From positions 12,030,638 through 12,094,637 of the forward strand of contig JAZAYU010000006.1 in assembly GCA_038501625.1 (NCBI GenBank): 64,000 nt of DNA, read 5' to 3'. Made by a program: the position numbers and the translations under genes. Each line of letters opens with the position of its first letter. Positions within the stretch are counted from its first letter, which is position 1. Under the pieces are notes generated by a model. The model ran no database searches, was not told the DNA's origin, and saw only the letters and a list, made by a program, of their open reading frames with translations. Of this stretch, positions 1 to 12,680 are shown in pieces. Origin of the DNA: Corbicula japonica. Taxonomy: Eukaryota > Mollusca > Bivalvia > Venerida > Cyrenidae.

Positions 1-439
1 CTAACACGGACGACTACAATGCTTTTTTTAGCTTGGCACAACCTAAAAACGAATAATACATAATATATGTTATTTGGGGCACGTTTTTACTCGGTCGATT
101 GAAAATCGACTGAAAACAAGTACTTAATTAACTCGTTTTTTGAAAACATGAGTCTAGTCGTGCGTTGTTTTTAAACTCTACCCCTTTACATGCGTTTTGA
201 AGAGATCCATGGTTAATCATAACAACTGGTCATAACGTATCAAATATTTATAACTCCACATTTTGAAATTTTAAAATCGTGTTTAAACCTTAAATTCTTA
301 TATACAATGTTATTATCCGGACATTCGTTTTCGTACGTTATCAATAAAACTATATGCTGAATCTGCCTACGAACTTTACAGATGACCCTCGTATTTTAAC
401 TACACCTTCGTATACATACAACAAACACTGTAATGGTTC
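1..439. other. AT-rich stretch, nothing recognised
   Basis: No convincing exon, RNA gene or structured repeat seen. Confidence 0.5.
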
Positions 440-860
440 TTCTTGCCAAAATAAATCTTTTGCATTCCTTCTATGTCTAAGATCTAATTCCAAACAGCGG
501 CACTTTGATCTTCGTTAAGTTGACATTTTACCCATTAATCTTCCACGAATGTCTTCTTGAAAAGCTCTCTTAATAACATAAAGGAAACGATGGCTTTTTC
601 AAATTCCTGAAAACGTCTCAGTTATGGTTGTATGCTTCATTGAAACACAGTTAGAAAGACAGGTCTTGAAATGAATGTCGTTACGGCTTAATTGTAACAT
701 AGACAGACCTAGATTAAAGCATTAAAGGCCTCAAAATGTAATAGTTTAATTATCTGTATTTATTTTGGCCGCATGTGAAACACTTTGTAATATCATTTTG
801 ATAATTTCACAACCTAGCCAGTAATTTGTATAGCTAGTCCATAGAGATTTTAATTCCCTG
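440..860 (+). repeat. Diverged direct duplication, copy 1
   Basis: Shares ordered blocks with 7130..7690, for example GTCTCAGTT-TGGTTGTAT, GGAAACGATGG, GACTTCTTGA-like and AGCCAGT..TATAG. This copy lacks the family A MITE present in copy 2. Confidence 0.65.
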
Positions 861-1985
861 GAGATGTCTGGCACAGCTGCTTCCGGGCACTGATGTTTAT
901 GAGTTATTTATCTAATGTTTTAAGAGTTAACCATGCTTTTCATTATTAAGAACTACGGTCCTTTTCGTGTTTTGTTTTTTTTTGTAGTTCATAAATGAAA
1001 CTAATGAAAACACGAGTGAAAAACATTCATTAAATAGGACCATCAGAAAACAAACTCTGCTGATTAACCGAAATTTGAACTCCATAGTCTCGCTGTTTGC
1101 TTTAATCACGACTTTATCACATTCTGACCACGATTAGTGAATAGTAAATCATGAGCCATCATTGCCTATTTAATGAAATAATTGCGAGCAAACGGTCATA
1201 GCTCCAACACGAGTTTTGCTATATTACCTGTAAAAAAATTCAGCAGAGATTTTAAATGTATACACATAACTGTTCTGGCCAAAATCAGTGAAAACTGGAA
1301 ACTTATTTAAATTTTCTTAGCAGACAGTGGCAAGTTTGATGAAGAAAAACCATTTGCAAGTTTTATCGCCGATACCCAGATTTAATTCAAAAATACAGGT
1401 GCAGTTTAAAATCACTATTGCAACAAGGTATTTCACAGTTTTTTTATAAATATATTTAATTTATAAAAGAAGATAAAAGGCAATATTAATATACCCCGGA
1501 TATTTGTAAAAACCATCTATAAATTTAAAAAGAAAAGTTATTAACATAATAATTTACATCGCTCTGCAGGCCAGGCGATTATCTTATCTACAGTTCATCA
1601 TTATAATCACCTCTTTGGTTGCACGACGTTGGCAGGGTTTCAGAGTTTATGAAGTTTTATGGGGAAATCTGGTAAGATAACCAAGAAGCTAGATTTGTTT
1701 GGTTCGAAAAAAACGTCCTTTCTTTTTTTAGTTATACCATGATATGCAGCAAATTACATGTTTTAGCTGATCTGTATATTATGATAGGCAGGATTCTCAT
1801 TCGGAAATCTACACTGATATATTCAATGTATATTTTAAGAATTATTACGATTGGTTTTACATATTTTGGAACATACCTAACCATGGTGCGAACTTACAAA
1901 AGAAAACAGTTATTCCGAGACACCTGACGTCTATAGAAATGAGTTAGAACATTACAACAACAACAAACACGAACACACATTCTTT
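861..1985. other. Gene-free, one weak inverted match
   Basis: About 70 bases at 1358..1430 (TTGCAAGTTTTATC to CAGTTTAAAATC) recur inverted at 5140..5210. Nothing else recognised. Confidence 0.45.
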
Positions 1986-2148
1986 CTCGTACCACAGAAA
2001 CCTTAATTTCCAACAGAAAATATCCAGATATCACATATATGACATTTTACCCTATATGCCTACCTACAAATATATAGGCCTATAGGGTAAAATGTCGTGT
2101 ATGTGGTGTCTAGATGTTTTGTGATAGAAATTCATGTTTCTGTGCTCG
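1986..2148. repeat. Imperfect hairpin, arms about 75 bp
   Basis: ACATTTTACCCTATA.GCCT pairs with AGGC.TATAGGGTAAAATGT across a short AT loop. Pairing continues outward to CTCGTACCACAGAAAC / GTTTCTGTGCTCGTA. Likely a MITE. Confidence 0.7.
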
Positions 2149-2351
2149 TACACACTAAATGCACATCCACCCACGCGGATTTATATACGTATATTACACA
2201 ACAAGTTATATATAAAACATGTTTAAAATTATTGTTAATAAAAGTTGATTACTGAGACTACATTTTTGTACATGATGCTTCTTATATTTTTAAGTCTACA
2301 GGAAAATACTTTTTAAAAATCTGCGCGAAGGCCAAACATGCCCCTGGGGTA

Positions 2352-2385
2352 GCCAAACTTGCCCCAATGTCGGGGCAAGTTTGGC
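2352..2385. repeat. Perfect 14 bp inverted repeat, 6 bp loop
   Basis: GCCAAACTTGCCCC - AATGTC - GGGGCAAGTTTGGC. GC-rich in an AT-rich background. Confidence 0.85.
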
Positions 2386-2548
2386 CAGTTTGACCTTATT
2401 ACTTCGAAAACCAATTACCATTTCTTTCAAAGAGAAACGTCATTTAAAGTTCAGGGGTAATCAAGCCCATATAATTTCTTAACTATTAATGAAAATTTGT
2501 AGAGAATTACATTTTGAATTCATTACATTCATTCGTACTAGCCCCGGT

Positions 2549-2944
2549 CTCCCCTACCCCTCCCCGTTTGGCTTTGCAAGCCTATTAGCTTCTTATGTTG
2601 TATATATTGTGTGCTCTTGCAAGATTGATTAGCTTATAGGTGATTTTGAAATATTTCACCAATACAACTTGTACTTCTTTGTTGGTATCAGAAAGGTTTC
2701 GAGCGAGTATGAGGTTGGTGCACCCTAGAACCTGGTTTAAACCCCCAGTGGCAATTTATTTGCCACTGACCGTTCCAAGGAGGTAACTCCAAGGGTTTTC
2801 TTTTTCGTTAATTGTTTGTGGCGTCTTATTTGAATTGACATACTTATAACAAACATGCTCCTTTTCCTCTCTTCTTTTTCGCTGCGTGGGATTCTGTGTT
2901 TTGTGGGTGTGGAGATTCCTGATTTGCATATTTCACATTTTTTA
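2549..2944 (+). repeat. Dispersed repeat family F, copy 1
   Basis: About 400 bp element also at 50149..50558 and 61629..62036, all on the plus strand. Shared blocks are TTAGCTTCTTATGTT, GAGGTTGGTGCACCCTAGAA, CCTGGTTTAAACCCCCAGTG, a stem CAGTGGCAA/TTTGCCACTG, CTGACCGTTCCAAG and the 3' end GATTCCTGATTTGCATATTT followed by T-runs. The class is undetermined; GGTTTAAACCC vaguely resembles a B box. Confidence 0.8.
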
Positions 2945-4017
2945 TTCAAATTTTCGTTAATTCGCTCGTCAATGATTCCAATTTTTATTTATATTTATTT
3001 CCTAAACAAATTTGACGGTATTATCCGTAAATGGTGTAAAGTCTACGTTTCAGTCAATATGCCGGTGTGAAATTTCCTGTCTTTTAACGGCCTACTGACT
3101 CATCATAAAAGAAGGTTGGCTCCAAATGTAGCAAAGAAAAATTGAAATTATCAGGGCTTTATGAATATTAGTGACTCATTTTACGAACGTAGTATCCTTT
3201 TTAAAAAATGCACTATTAAACCGGCAATCGTAGACTTTTATTTCGATATAAAACAATAAAATATTGTTAAATATTTTTATTTCTATGGTATCAAAATTGA
3301 ACAGTCAAATCTTCATGTTCAATGAGGGAACACGAGCATTTAAGGCGCTTTCCTTAGCTTTTTGTAGCTTAAACGTACCAAGCTTTGTTTACAGCTTAAA
3401 ATTACTGTAGTAATTTATACCAACTGAAAGAATGATTATTTGCAGCGATGGTGTTTACTCTAATAGTCTTATAAGCAAAAAAGAAACTAATAACGAGTTA
3501 TGATTTTTATCTGTCTATCCATTTAAAACTGAAGATTTTCTAGGGAAAAACTGAAATATTAATTGCATTTTTGCCGCACATTTTCCTTTGTATGAATAAT
3601 ATTGAGGTAAGATCGGCTTCGGAGCAGTATTGCGCAGGGCTGCATTTACCCATAAAATCAAATATTTGTATCAACATTTAAATTATCAAAACTATACTAA
3701 ATGGTTGATGTGGAAAAATTAGAACACGATCCAGTTCCATCGCGGTAGGGGTTAATAACCTTTACACAAGCCGGAATAAAGGTTTCAGTTATTTCACGCG
3801 TTTGTCAAAATCTGATTGCGTTTAAGACAAATGAAATGTCACGCAATCGACAAGAGACTTCTCGCCATTAAGATAAAGGATCGGCTTCAAATATCAAAAC
3901 AAATTATATGTGACAATAATAGATCGTACATTCCTGGTAGAAGGTTTAAAGATTGATCATAATATAAATATAGAGTCAAATATACACACCCAAAAAGTCT
4001 GTTGTTCATTAAGAGAC
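2945..4017. other. Nothing recognised
   Basis: AT-rich with only short random open frames. Confidence 0.5.
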
Positions 4018-4320
4018 TAAGTCTGATTTGTCATCAATTGGTTTGTTTACAATATGTGCTCGTTTTATTTCTTCCCTATGTCAAAAAAGCGTTGAAAAAA
4101 TAATTGTGAATTATTGGAATCAATTATTTAATGTCTCTTTATTTATAGCTTTCTTTAATCACTTCAATACAATTTACATGTACTTTTACCTAAAGCTCAC
4201 AATTAGAGCAATCTTTAATTAAAAGAGAGACTATTATAAAGTTAGATAGGCCTACCTTAAAATGGAAGAAAGAAGTGTTGTTGATTGCTAAGAATTTATT
4301 ATTTTCTTACTACAGAGCAT
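4018..4320 (+). repeat. Diverged direct repeat, copy 1
   Basis: Matches 6024..6320: TTTCTTCCCTATGTCAA, TATTGGAATCAATTATT, AATGTTGCTGATT-like blocks in the same order. Partner copies are strongly diverged. Confidence 0.6.
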
Positions 4321-4765
4321 TTAAGTTAAAAATGTAACTAATGGTGAGTTTGTGTCGCTTTAGATATTTATTGACCAGATATGAAAAATGGGTGTTATCT
4401 ATATTTAGTATATCATCAAGGTACCTCGAGGTGATGTTAAAGGCTGTACGAATGTCATGTTAATGTTCGGTATAAAGAGATAAAACCTCTTTCATAACAG
4501 TATAAAAACAGATCTGCAACAAGGGGTGCACAATTTAGTACCCATTGGGATGCCTGCCTATTACTTGTTTATAGATAGCTACCGAATCTCACATAAATAT
4601 TATCAATAAAAAGAGAGCCTCGTATTTCACAACTTGAATTCTGTAATAGTCTGTTATTACCAATCAGGAGTCTAGACCTAAGCTTTCTAGTTTCCTGTTA
4701 AAATTAATGACATCCAACGTGTCAGTCAATGTCTTTCTAATAAATATTTTAGACCTATGATATTG

Positions 4766-4853
4766 CCTCTATTGGGGAGCGAACCCGTACCGAACGGCGG
4801 CAGCGCATAGCCATGCATTTCCGATTACGCTACCGACTAAGATAGCCGGAACA
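4766..4853 (-). repeat. tRNA-derived SINE head (relic)
   Basis: On the minus strand an A-box-like TAGTCGGTAGCGTAATCGG is followed after about 30 bases by a B-box-like GGGTTCGCTCCC. The acceptor stem is not paired, so it is a SINE remnant rather than a tRNA gene. Confidence 0.5.
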
Positions 4854-6023
4854 ACCCCAGAAAAGGTTGACCGGATCACCCTGATATCCGTAATCATCAC
4901 CGCATAACATCAGTAACCAAGTATTTTTAACATTGTGTGAGTGACATCTAAGGTAGTAGAAAAATCGACAACTAATGTTCCAAAGACGATAACAACCTGT
5001 AAAGTTACAGTTATTAGAAGCTTTAGATTGTTTGGTTTAAGACATCTTAAATAATAAATAACCCGGAAAATTGGTAAAGCTTTTTCTCATCTTCAATTTC
5101 CTAATTAGAACTTCATGAAATACAAGAAATACATTGCTTCAGTAGAGATTTTAAACTGCATTTTTTAATCAAATCTGAATGTCGATGATAAAACTTGCAA
5201 AACGTTTGATTTTTAAATTTGTGGTACCGATACTCATGTTCCAAACGTTTACCCGCTACGTATAGACTGTGCTAATTGAAATCATAGATTAATTAACATT
5301 GTTACAAGTTCAAGATATCAAACAATCTGTGAAATATAAATCCTGTGAGTCTTCGAGAAACACAATGTAAGTGATAGTAAGGTAGCTATCAAGTAGCATA
5401 ATCTGTCATATATCAACAATAAAGAGTTATTTAAGCGACAGTATTGGATTCCTGGCATGCTTGATCGTCTTCAAACCAAAGCTATTGATATCCTGTTGTT
5501 ATCTAAGAAGAACTACATGTATGAGTTATCAGTCTTATATAAAATATTACCGCTATTAAAAGTCAAACAACATCCGTTAAGAACGATACCAAGGGCACTA
5601 TAATACTCAAGTTGTTGTATTGTAATGTGTCCCTATCCGCGACAGCGTTGGCGTATGTTGCAGTCTTTCTTATAATTGCGTAACTGTAATATCGCAAAGC
5701 GTCAGTCTGACAATATTCAGATTGCATCATAAGTCTTTATATTGGCTGTCAATGTCATAACATCAATATTTGTTATTTCATGCCTGACATCTAAACTGGA
5801 ATTATTCTCTTTGTACATCGAATGCAGTCTTAAGGGTTCTTAAATGACAGACTAGTACACATTTAAATATATCTTAATTTGGTTTAGTATGGTAAATGTG
5901 TCAGACTACTGAAAAAGCTGACCTGTTTTGATTTTGTTGTGTCATTACCAATGTTTCTTTATGATTCTAAACAGTGATGCCTGGCAATACATGTACAGAC
6001 AATGCATGTACACCCATCTAAAG
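4854..6023. other. Nothing recognised
   Basis: AT-rich; only the weak inverted partner of 1358..1430 at 5140..5210. Confidence 0.45.
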
Positions 6024-6320
6024 TCATAATTGATCATATTTTGTTATGTTTCCAATGTATGCTAGTTTCGTTTCTTCCCAATGTCAAGAGAGGTTGTGAA
6101 AAGAACTGTTTTGTATTGGAATCAATTATTAAATATCTTTTTAATCTTCATTGATTGTTTTCTCAAAATAATCCCATACTGGCATTTACTTACACCGCAG
6201 GGTAAAAACAGTCTTTAATTGAAAGGGAGTTTAAAATTTTAAAACAGACTTCTTTGAAGCTGATTTATTTAAACAGAAATGTTGCTGATTAATAAGGTTT
6301 TATGTTTCCCTACTTATTAA
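6024..6320 (+). repeat. Diverged direct repeat, copy 2
   Basis: Partner of 4018..4320; see its shared blocks. Confidence 0.6.
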
Positions 6321-7129
6321 GGTCCTATTAAAACAAAACAAGTAGTTCAAAGCAAATTTTGGGTGCTTGGCCTTAAATTTCATGAAATTCATTTTAGGCA
6401 AAATTTGAGATAACACTGGCCAAACTTTTCTAAAGTAAATTATATCAAGATTAAATCTTTAACTGAAGACTGTTGTTAGCGACTGGTCACAAAACGGAGT
6501 AAAGCCAATGTCTTTTAAAGGAAAAGACAGGGACAAAAAGTGAACAATGAGAACTTTGGGTGAGTGTATAACGTGTCAAGAGTATACAACAAAACCTGAT
6601 AGCTGTTGAGTTTGCTTGTAGTCTGATAGAATTCAATAGCTCCTTTTGATGAATTATTGTTCGATATCACGTTTTTTTCTATTTTATATACTAGACAGAA
6701 CAGACAAAAAAATCGACATTTATTTCGCATTCTATCAAATTTGCAAAAACTTGCATCAATTATAAATTCATAATTTGAATTTGGTTTACCAAAATATAAC
6801 GTACAAATACCACTTGACTGAAGCTAATTAAAATAACACAAACAATCTGGCCAGTTAAAAATTACCTAAAATATCCTATTGATTACTTATCATTTACCTG
6901 CAGCACTCGGGATATGTTAAAGACAATTATACAAACATAGATTTCCATTAATGCATTTATCCCTAAAATATATAACAATCAGTTTACCCTTTTTCGTTAC
7001 GACTTCTTAACAAAGACTAAAGCCTTTAAATGATAAAGTGACTTATAAACTTTAAAAGAACTCCGAGATCCACTATACTGTTAAAGACCGACTAGCTTAC
7101 AGGAAAGCTAAAGTTTGTGAAGACAACTA
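6321..7129. other. Nothing recognised
   Basis: AT-rich, no exon-like homology seen. Confidence 0.45.
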
Positions 7130-7690
7130 ACAATTAATCTTTTAAAATGCTTCTGCGTCTTATAATTTGAAGCTGGGCCACTGATCTTCGTTCAGTCGCC
7201 ATTTAACCCATCAGTCTTCAATATAATGACTTCTTGACAACTAGAGCTGAAGGTTATAAAACTGAGCATGGAAACCAGTCTCAAATCTCAAGCATCTGAT
7301 TGGCTGAAATGGCGACCAGTCGCCATTTCAGCCAATCAGATGCTTGAGATTTGAGACTGGTTTCCAATTTCAGTTTTATAACCTTGGGCACCGGAAACGA
7401 TGGAAGTTTTTTTTTAATCCCACAAAATGTCTCAGTTGTGGTTGTATTATTAATTAGAAAAAAATCTACTAAAGACAATGTCTTGAAACAATATAACTGG
7501 TATTTAAATTAATAATCAAGAATATCTAAGTATCCCGACGACACTTCTGTACTTTTATGTGGCGCTAAATCGCCTTAAAATGTTATGAAAGTTTTAATAC
7601 GTTCTTGTGAACACAACGGCAATTGGATTGTATCTTTACAATCCCAGCCAGTTTATAGATAGCCAGCCAATATAGATTTGGATAGTTTGA
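7130..7690 (+). repeat. Diverged direct duplication, copy 2
   Basis: Partner of 440..860, interrupted by a family A palindrome at 7246..7390. Confidence 0.65.
7246..7390. mobile_element. Family A palindromic MITE
   Basis: Almost perfect foldback. One terminus AAGGTTATAAAACTGAGC pairs with TTATAACCTTGGGCA; the stem includes AAACCAGTCTCAAATCTCAA and GATTGGCTGAAATGGCGACC, each mirrored. Each arm carries one CCAAT box (AGCCAATCAG). Confidence 0.93.
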
Positions 7691-8185
7691 TCACCCCTGT
7701 GATATACTTCCTGGTTTTTAATTTTTGTCATTGGCGTTCTTTGAGATATGTAGGATTTATATTCTCAGACCAACTGTCAATATTCTATTCTATTCAGTTC
7801 CGCCCCTTGTTTTCTCGTATAGGGCGAACCCATTGCTTTATCTGAGGACCATACGCCGCTGATCATGGAATAGTGTTAATCTGAAAATACCGCATTGATG
7901 GTTGCATGCTCACCGCTATATCACAGTGTATAAGCGTACAGTTGCTCGAAACGGAAGTTGCTGATCTGTACGCCGATGATCACATAGTTGCTTACAGAAA
8001 AACACGCGACATCGGCTTTTTATTTGTAAAATATATTCAAATTAAACGTGTTTTTGCAGAAATTATTGTTATAATAAGTACATCGTTGATTAAAAGTCGT
8101 ACTGTGATCTTGAAGTCTTGAACTAACGGCTAGTTTTAAAGTTGCAATCTGTAATCTTTTCACACTTGATCAGTACAAAATGGGG

Positions 8186-9654
8186 AAAAAGAGTGGAGAA
8201 AATCTGCATTTGTGACCTCATATAATGTATATATTGGAAAGGTATATATTTGACTTCCCGTGAAAGAAAAATCATTTCCAACGCTCACAAAATGCGTTGA
8301 ACGGTGCTTGAACGAATTAGCACCGAGAAGATGGTCTTTATGTGCAACAACCGAAAGTGACAAGACTATACGCAAAGTTGCAGTATTTCAATGTCAGACT
8401 GTACGAACAGTTGCGATCATAAGTGTATATACTGATCTACTGAAAAGCATCAATGAAGCAAGAACTTGTTAAAGGAATCAATCAAAGGAATCAATCAAAT
8501 CTAATGTATAATTTATCAAAAATTAAACCTTATATGATCACATTTTAGAACTGACAAGCAAGTTTTGAGCTATAAATTGATAGGTTTTTTACTCTGATCT
8601 ACTGTTGATCCATATGAACGAATTGGTACACTTTGCAAATAAGACACCGATAATTGCTAGAAATCCTAAATCCCCTGATTGTGACATTAAATAAAACCTA
8701 GTATAAACCCGCTGCAATCCCTGCCGGTGTTGGCAAAAACATACATTATGCACAAATATTATCCAATATCATAAAGACTTTAACAATCTGGTCTTTGACA
8801 GGAAAATGTCATTAAGTGGTATCAGATTTTGAAATCCACCACTTCGTGACTGAGTTAAGTTAGTCTACAATTACGTCTGCAACTGCTAAGAATTTCATGT
8901 TTAAGGTCGTTAAAATTTCGAGTCGGATTTCATTTTGGCCGACTTTCATTGGTAGATTTCAAGGATTACGTTAATCTGATTGGAGCATTCTATGAAATCT
9001 TTAGCAACTATGATTGACGTACTAACGCGTATTTGTCGAGCTATATTATGGCTTCTACTGTTCGCACTTCAGAGAAGAAATGAAAACATTACAGCGGGCC
9101 TCAACATATCTTACACGGTCTTACCACTGATATAGCTCGGTTGAACTATAGTCGTTTTTTCTCGCCTCCTTTCATGGACAGCTAACAAGAGTTTTAAAAA
9201 CAAATCAGACTTAGAAACAGAAGCCACGATCAGTTATTTGTTTATAAAATTGTATTATTAAAAGAATATGAGCAAATTTGTTGAAAACATCTGCATTTTT
9301 CAGGTTCTCGTGCAAGAATTATTAAGGTTAACTGAAGCTAAAATGATAACCTGTCGATGTAATCAGTAAGCATTAACTGGAACCATACATTGTTAATGAT
9401 CTATTTGACAACTATGCGTACAGATGTTATGCATCTGTTAACAACTAACGATGGCGTACAGTTGCAACTATCCGTACAGTCTTATCATTTACATTGACAT
9501 AAAAAAGTATCATTTTCTCGTTGCTAAGTCGTTCAAACTCAGATCAACGAAGAACACAAGTTGAATAAATGAATTTTTCCCATACCAACACAAATATGGT
9601 CCAAAATCTATTTACACAAAGAAATTTGAACCCAAAACGTCCCGTTTTGTTTAA
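8186..9654. other. Loop of the giant foldback, no gene recognised
   Basis: Only short open frames without family resemblance. Confidence 0.5.
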
Positions 9655-10012
9655 TATTTTGCTCCTTTTTTCACTGATCGATTGGGAAAGATGATGGATT
9701 ATAACAAAACTAACCCTTCCTTTAAGTCTATATGATCACAGCAGGACTAACAATTAACGTTGTACTTACCACAGAAATATTTTTTTCCAAATGCACATTA
9801 AATTTGGTTTTATTTACCAATAAATAATTCGATGTCGCAAGTTTTTCTGTAAGCAACTATGTGATCATCGGCGTACAGATCAGCAACTTCCGTTTTGAGC
9901 AACTGTAGGCTTATACATTGTGTATATGCATAGATGAAAAGGGAACTTTGAAAGCAACCGGACACGACAAATATGAAAATACTGCAGGCTCGGTTTGATT
10001 GAGCCTGTTCAT

Positions 10013-10042
10013 GGGCAGTAATGGGAATGCATATTACTGCCC
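10013..10042. repeat. Perfect 10 bp stem-loop
   Basis: GGGCAGTAAT - GGGAATGCAT - ATTACTGCCC, inside the extra segment of the foldback's right arm. Confidence 0.85.
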
Positions 10043-10556
10043 ACGCCGCCTAGCCCCGGGTTGAGCGCAATTCGGTAATTACACCAATAAATAGTACAAT
10101 TTCGATCCATCCCAAACGATGGTATGCATATGGCGGTGAACATGGAACTTTTAATGAGGTATTTTCAGATTAATACCATTCCATGTTCAGCGGCGTATGG
10201 TCCCCAGATATAAAATGGGTTTGCCCTAAACGAGAAAACAATGTTCGAAACTAAACAGAATATAAATCCTGCATATCACAGAGGACGCCAAAGGCAAAAT
10301 TTATAAAGCAGGAAGTATATCCTTGGGGGTGATTGGACAATATCCAAATCTATATTGGCTGGCTATCTATAAACTGGCCGAAATATTTAAACAAAAGTAA
10401 TTTTAGAAGTACTATAAACATAGTACATAAGTATCGTGCTCAACGACCTTCAAAGTACGTAACTGATAACAGCACTGCATACCATCGTTTGGGATGAATC
10501 AAAATTTACTGTTTACTGATGTAAATATTGAGTTACCCGGTACTAGGCGGCGCGGA
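10042..10556. repeat. Secondary inverted repeat, arms about 80 bp
   Basis: CGCCGCCTAG..CCGGGTT to CATCCCAAACGATGGTATGC at 10042..10127 is mirrored by GCATACCATCGTTTGGGATG to ACCCGGTACTAGGCGGCG at 10477..10556. It straddles the outer end of the giant foldback, implying nested insertion. Confidence 0.75.
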
Positions 10557-11230
10557 AGAGGCAGCGTGTGAAATATTTGACGTGTATGGCATAACAATCA
10601 TTACCAGGCCCCAAGATTATAAAACTGAGAATTGAAAACAGTTGAGATTTTAGACTTGTTTCAAATACCAGTCACAGATAGTCATTAGCTTGGCTAAACG
10701 AGGAATTCTTTTCATTTTACTTCATGAATGTAAATGGTCGGTTTCTCTCACTTCAGGAATTTACGAAAGCGTATGGAGAAATAACTAACTTCTTACAATA
10801 TACATGTAACAATATTAATATGTTGTCCCTAAGGAGATTTTGAGACACAATAATTATACCTCATAACGCTCTCAGGAAGTAGGTTTTTCTTGAATTTCTT
10901 GAAAACCCTAACATTATTTTGAGAAATTGGCTCTAATGATTATAGACCCATATATACTTATTTCATGTGTGAGTTGTTTTGGTATACTGTCCATGAATTT
11001 CACAGTTCTCAAGCAAACGGTTTTTCTTTTGTTTAAGTATGTGTTTGGTAATGAAAACATGAACTGGACTTCACTGAGCTTGCAAACATTAGTACATCCT
11101 TGCATAAATACATTTCCACTCCAAATTCTAGGTGGCAATGAGTATTTTCCCTCAAATTCATTTTTGAAATTTCTCGCCATTTGCAATGTTTTCAAAACCT
11201 TAAAAGTTAATATAATTGCTAATAAATAAG
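10557..11230. other. Gene-free; one family A fragment
   Basis: 10604..10668 is half a family A element (CCCCAAGATTATAAAACTGA). Overlapping open frames of about 93 and 100 codons at 10914..11229 on both strands have no recognised family and no exon-like context. Confidence 0.5.
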
Positions 11231-12215
11231 AAAACTAGAATGTGACCTCGGACACTGATGCCCACACTGCTGCAACAACATTTGTAATAACAAAGGGCCA
11301 TAACTCTGTTGAAAATGGCCGCAGGAAAAAAACAAGTGAGCTAATGCTCACTAGTGATACCCCCGCTGTGAGAAATATGACTTTCAAAATGTAATTTACA
11401 TTTGTCAATAAAGATGTCCTTTGGTTTATCTAATGCACCTATATAGTGATAAAGATACCCTTTTGATTGTGGAGCGCATCGGTATAGTATCAAAATCTAA
11501 AAATAGTTGGTAAACAGGAAGTAGATGAGCAATGAGCATAAAACTGCTTTACACGGGACTATAGGATTAACCAATAAGCAAAACATCAGGCTGCTGCATG
11601 TAATAGTTGCTTAGAAAACTGCGACGGAAATTGTTCATGTTTGTCATCAGCTATGTGTAAATCTAAGTATTCAGTAAACAGGAAGTAGATGAGCAAGGAG
11701 CATAAAATCGCTTTACACCATATGGGACAATAGGATAAAGCATTACGCAAAATATCAGGCTGCTACATGTTGTAGTTGCTTAGAAAACAGTGATGGAAAA
11801 TGTGAAAGTGTGTCAATTATGTGTAAAAAAGTGAGTATTCCGTAAACAGGAAGTAGATGAGCAAGGAGCATAAAATCGATTTTCACCATATGGGACTATA
11901 TGCAAAATATCAGGCTGCTGAATGTTATAGTTGCTTAGAAAACTGCGACGGAAAATAACAATGCCCATTGGTTGATGTAATGCACCTATATAGTAACGAA
12001 ATCTAAAAATATGCGACAAACAGGAAGTAGATGAGCAAGGAGCATAAAATCGCTTTACACCACATGCGACTATAGGATGAAGCAATATCCAAAGTATCAG
12101 GCTGCTGCACGTTATAGTTGCTGAGAAAACTGCGACGGACATTTTGTTACGGACGGAAGCACGCACGGACAAGGGTAAAACAGTTTACCCCCCTCTTCTT
12201 TGAAGCGGGGGTATA
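11231..12215 (+). mobile_element. Repeat element with about 4 internal tandem units of 165-175 bp
   Basis: Units begin near 11510, 11676, 11844 and 12018 with AAACAGGAAGTAGATGAGCA and contain ATCAGGCTGCTGCATGTTA and TTAGAAAACTGCGACGGAAA. The left part has GATACCCCCGCTGTG and the right end CACGGACAAGGG..CCCCC..GGGGGTATAAT. Terminal C/G runs resemble those of the 25 kb and 28 kb arrays. Confidence 0.75.
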
Positions 12216-12362
12216 ATAATTTCTTTACGATCATCTACACATCCTGCTTGATCATCTGTGCAAGTTTGAAAGAAATCCGCCTGATAATTTATGCCACAAT
12301 AGTTGGAGGACGTACGTGCGGACGAATGCAACTCTATACGCCTCCCACTTCGTGGGGACATA
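12216..12362 (+). repeat. End fragment of a related element
   Basis: GTGCAAGTTTGAAAGAAATC and CGTGCGGACGAATGCAAC, then CTCCCACTTCGTGGGGACAT, resemble the 3' termini of the other C/G-ended repeats. Confidence 0.5.
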
Positions 12363-12437
12363 AAAAATACAACGTTTCTTTAGATCATTCCAAACGTGTT
12401 CGATCGGTGACATGTCTTGCACAAGTCTGGCGACAAA
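12363..12437 (-). pseudogene. Tc1/mariner transposase fragment
   Basis: The minus-strand frame reads LVQDMSPIEHVWNDLKKR. The DMSPIEHVWNDL motif is the hallmark of the last catalytic acidic residue region of Tc1-like transposases. The frame runs straight into a different repeat, so only this scrap of a roughly 340-residue protein remains. Confidence 0.75.
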
Positions 12438-12680
12438 GTTTGCCAGTCTCATACAATGATGTTATTTCGTGCTAAAAAATACATGTGGCAACATTTGTAT
12501 ACTTTCTTGTCCCACCACGCTGTGAAGTACGACGCATGCGATGCTAATAATGTGCATACCGATGGCCTAGTTTCGAACTTGTCCAAGCCGTGGCATGATG
12601 ATATGGCACAAAAGGTTTTAAACATGTTTTTCTTGTGTATCGGTCGACACCTCAACTGTACATTGAAATAATAATTAAGG
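12438..12680. other. Nothing recognised
   Basis: No recognisable continuation of the transposase. Confidence 0.4.

Larger units (their letters stand above)
7650..10385. mobile_element. Giant 2.7 kb foldback element
   Basis: The left arm (about 7650..8185) reappears reverse-complemented at about 9655..10385. Mirrored blocks include GCAACTATGTGATCATCGG, GTACAGATCAGCAACTTCCG, ACCATACGCCGCTGA.CATGG, CCTGCATATC and GATAGCCAGCCAATATAGAT. The right arm carries an extra segment of about 200 bp near 9933..10133. No transposase frame lies between the arms, so it is non-autonomous. Confidence 0.8.

Noticed and set aside
4766..4853. Functional tRNA gene
   Set aside because: A/B-like boxes exist but acceptor and anticodon stems do not pair properly.
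10914..11229. Overlapping open frames of 93 and 100 codons on opposite strands
   Set aside because: No recognised domain, no splice context and no conserved motif; mutual overlap on both strands suggests chance in low-stop sequence.
12449..12671. Possible continuation of the Tc1 transposase
   Set aside because: Frames beyond the SPIEHVW motif show no further transposase motifs; only the short fragment is supported.
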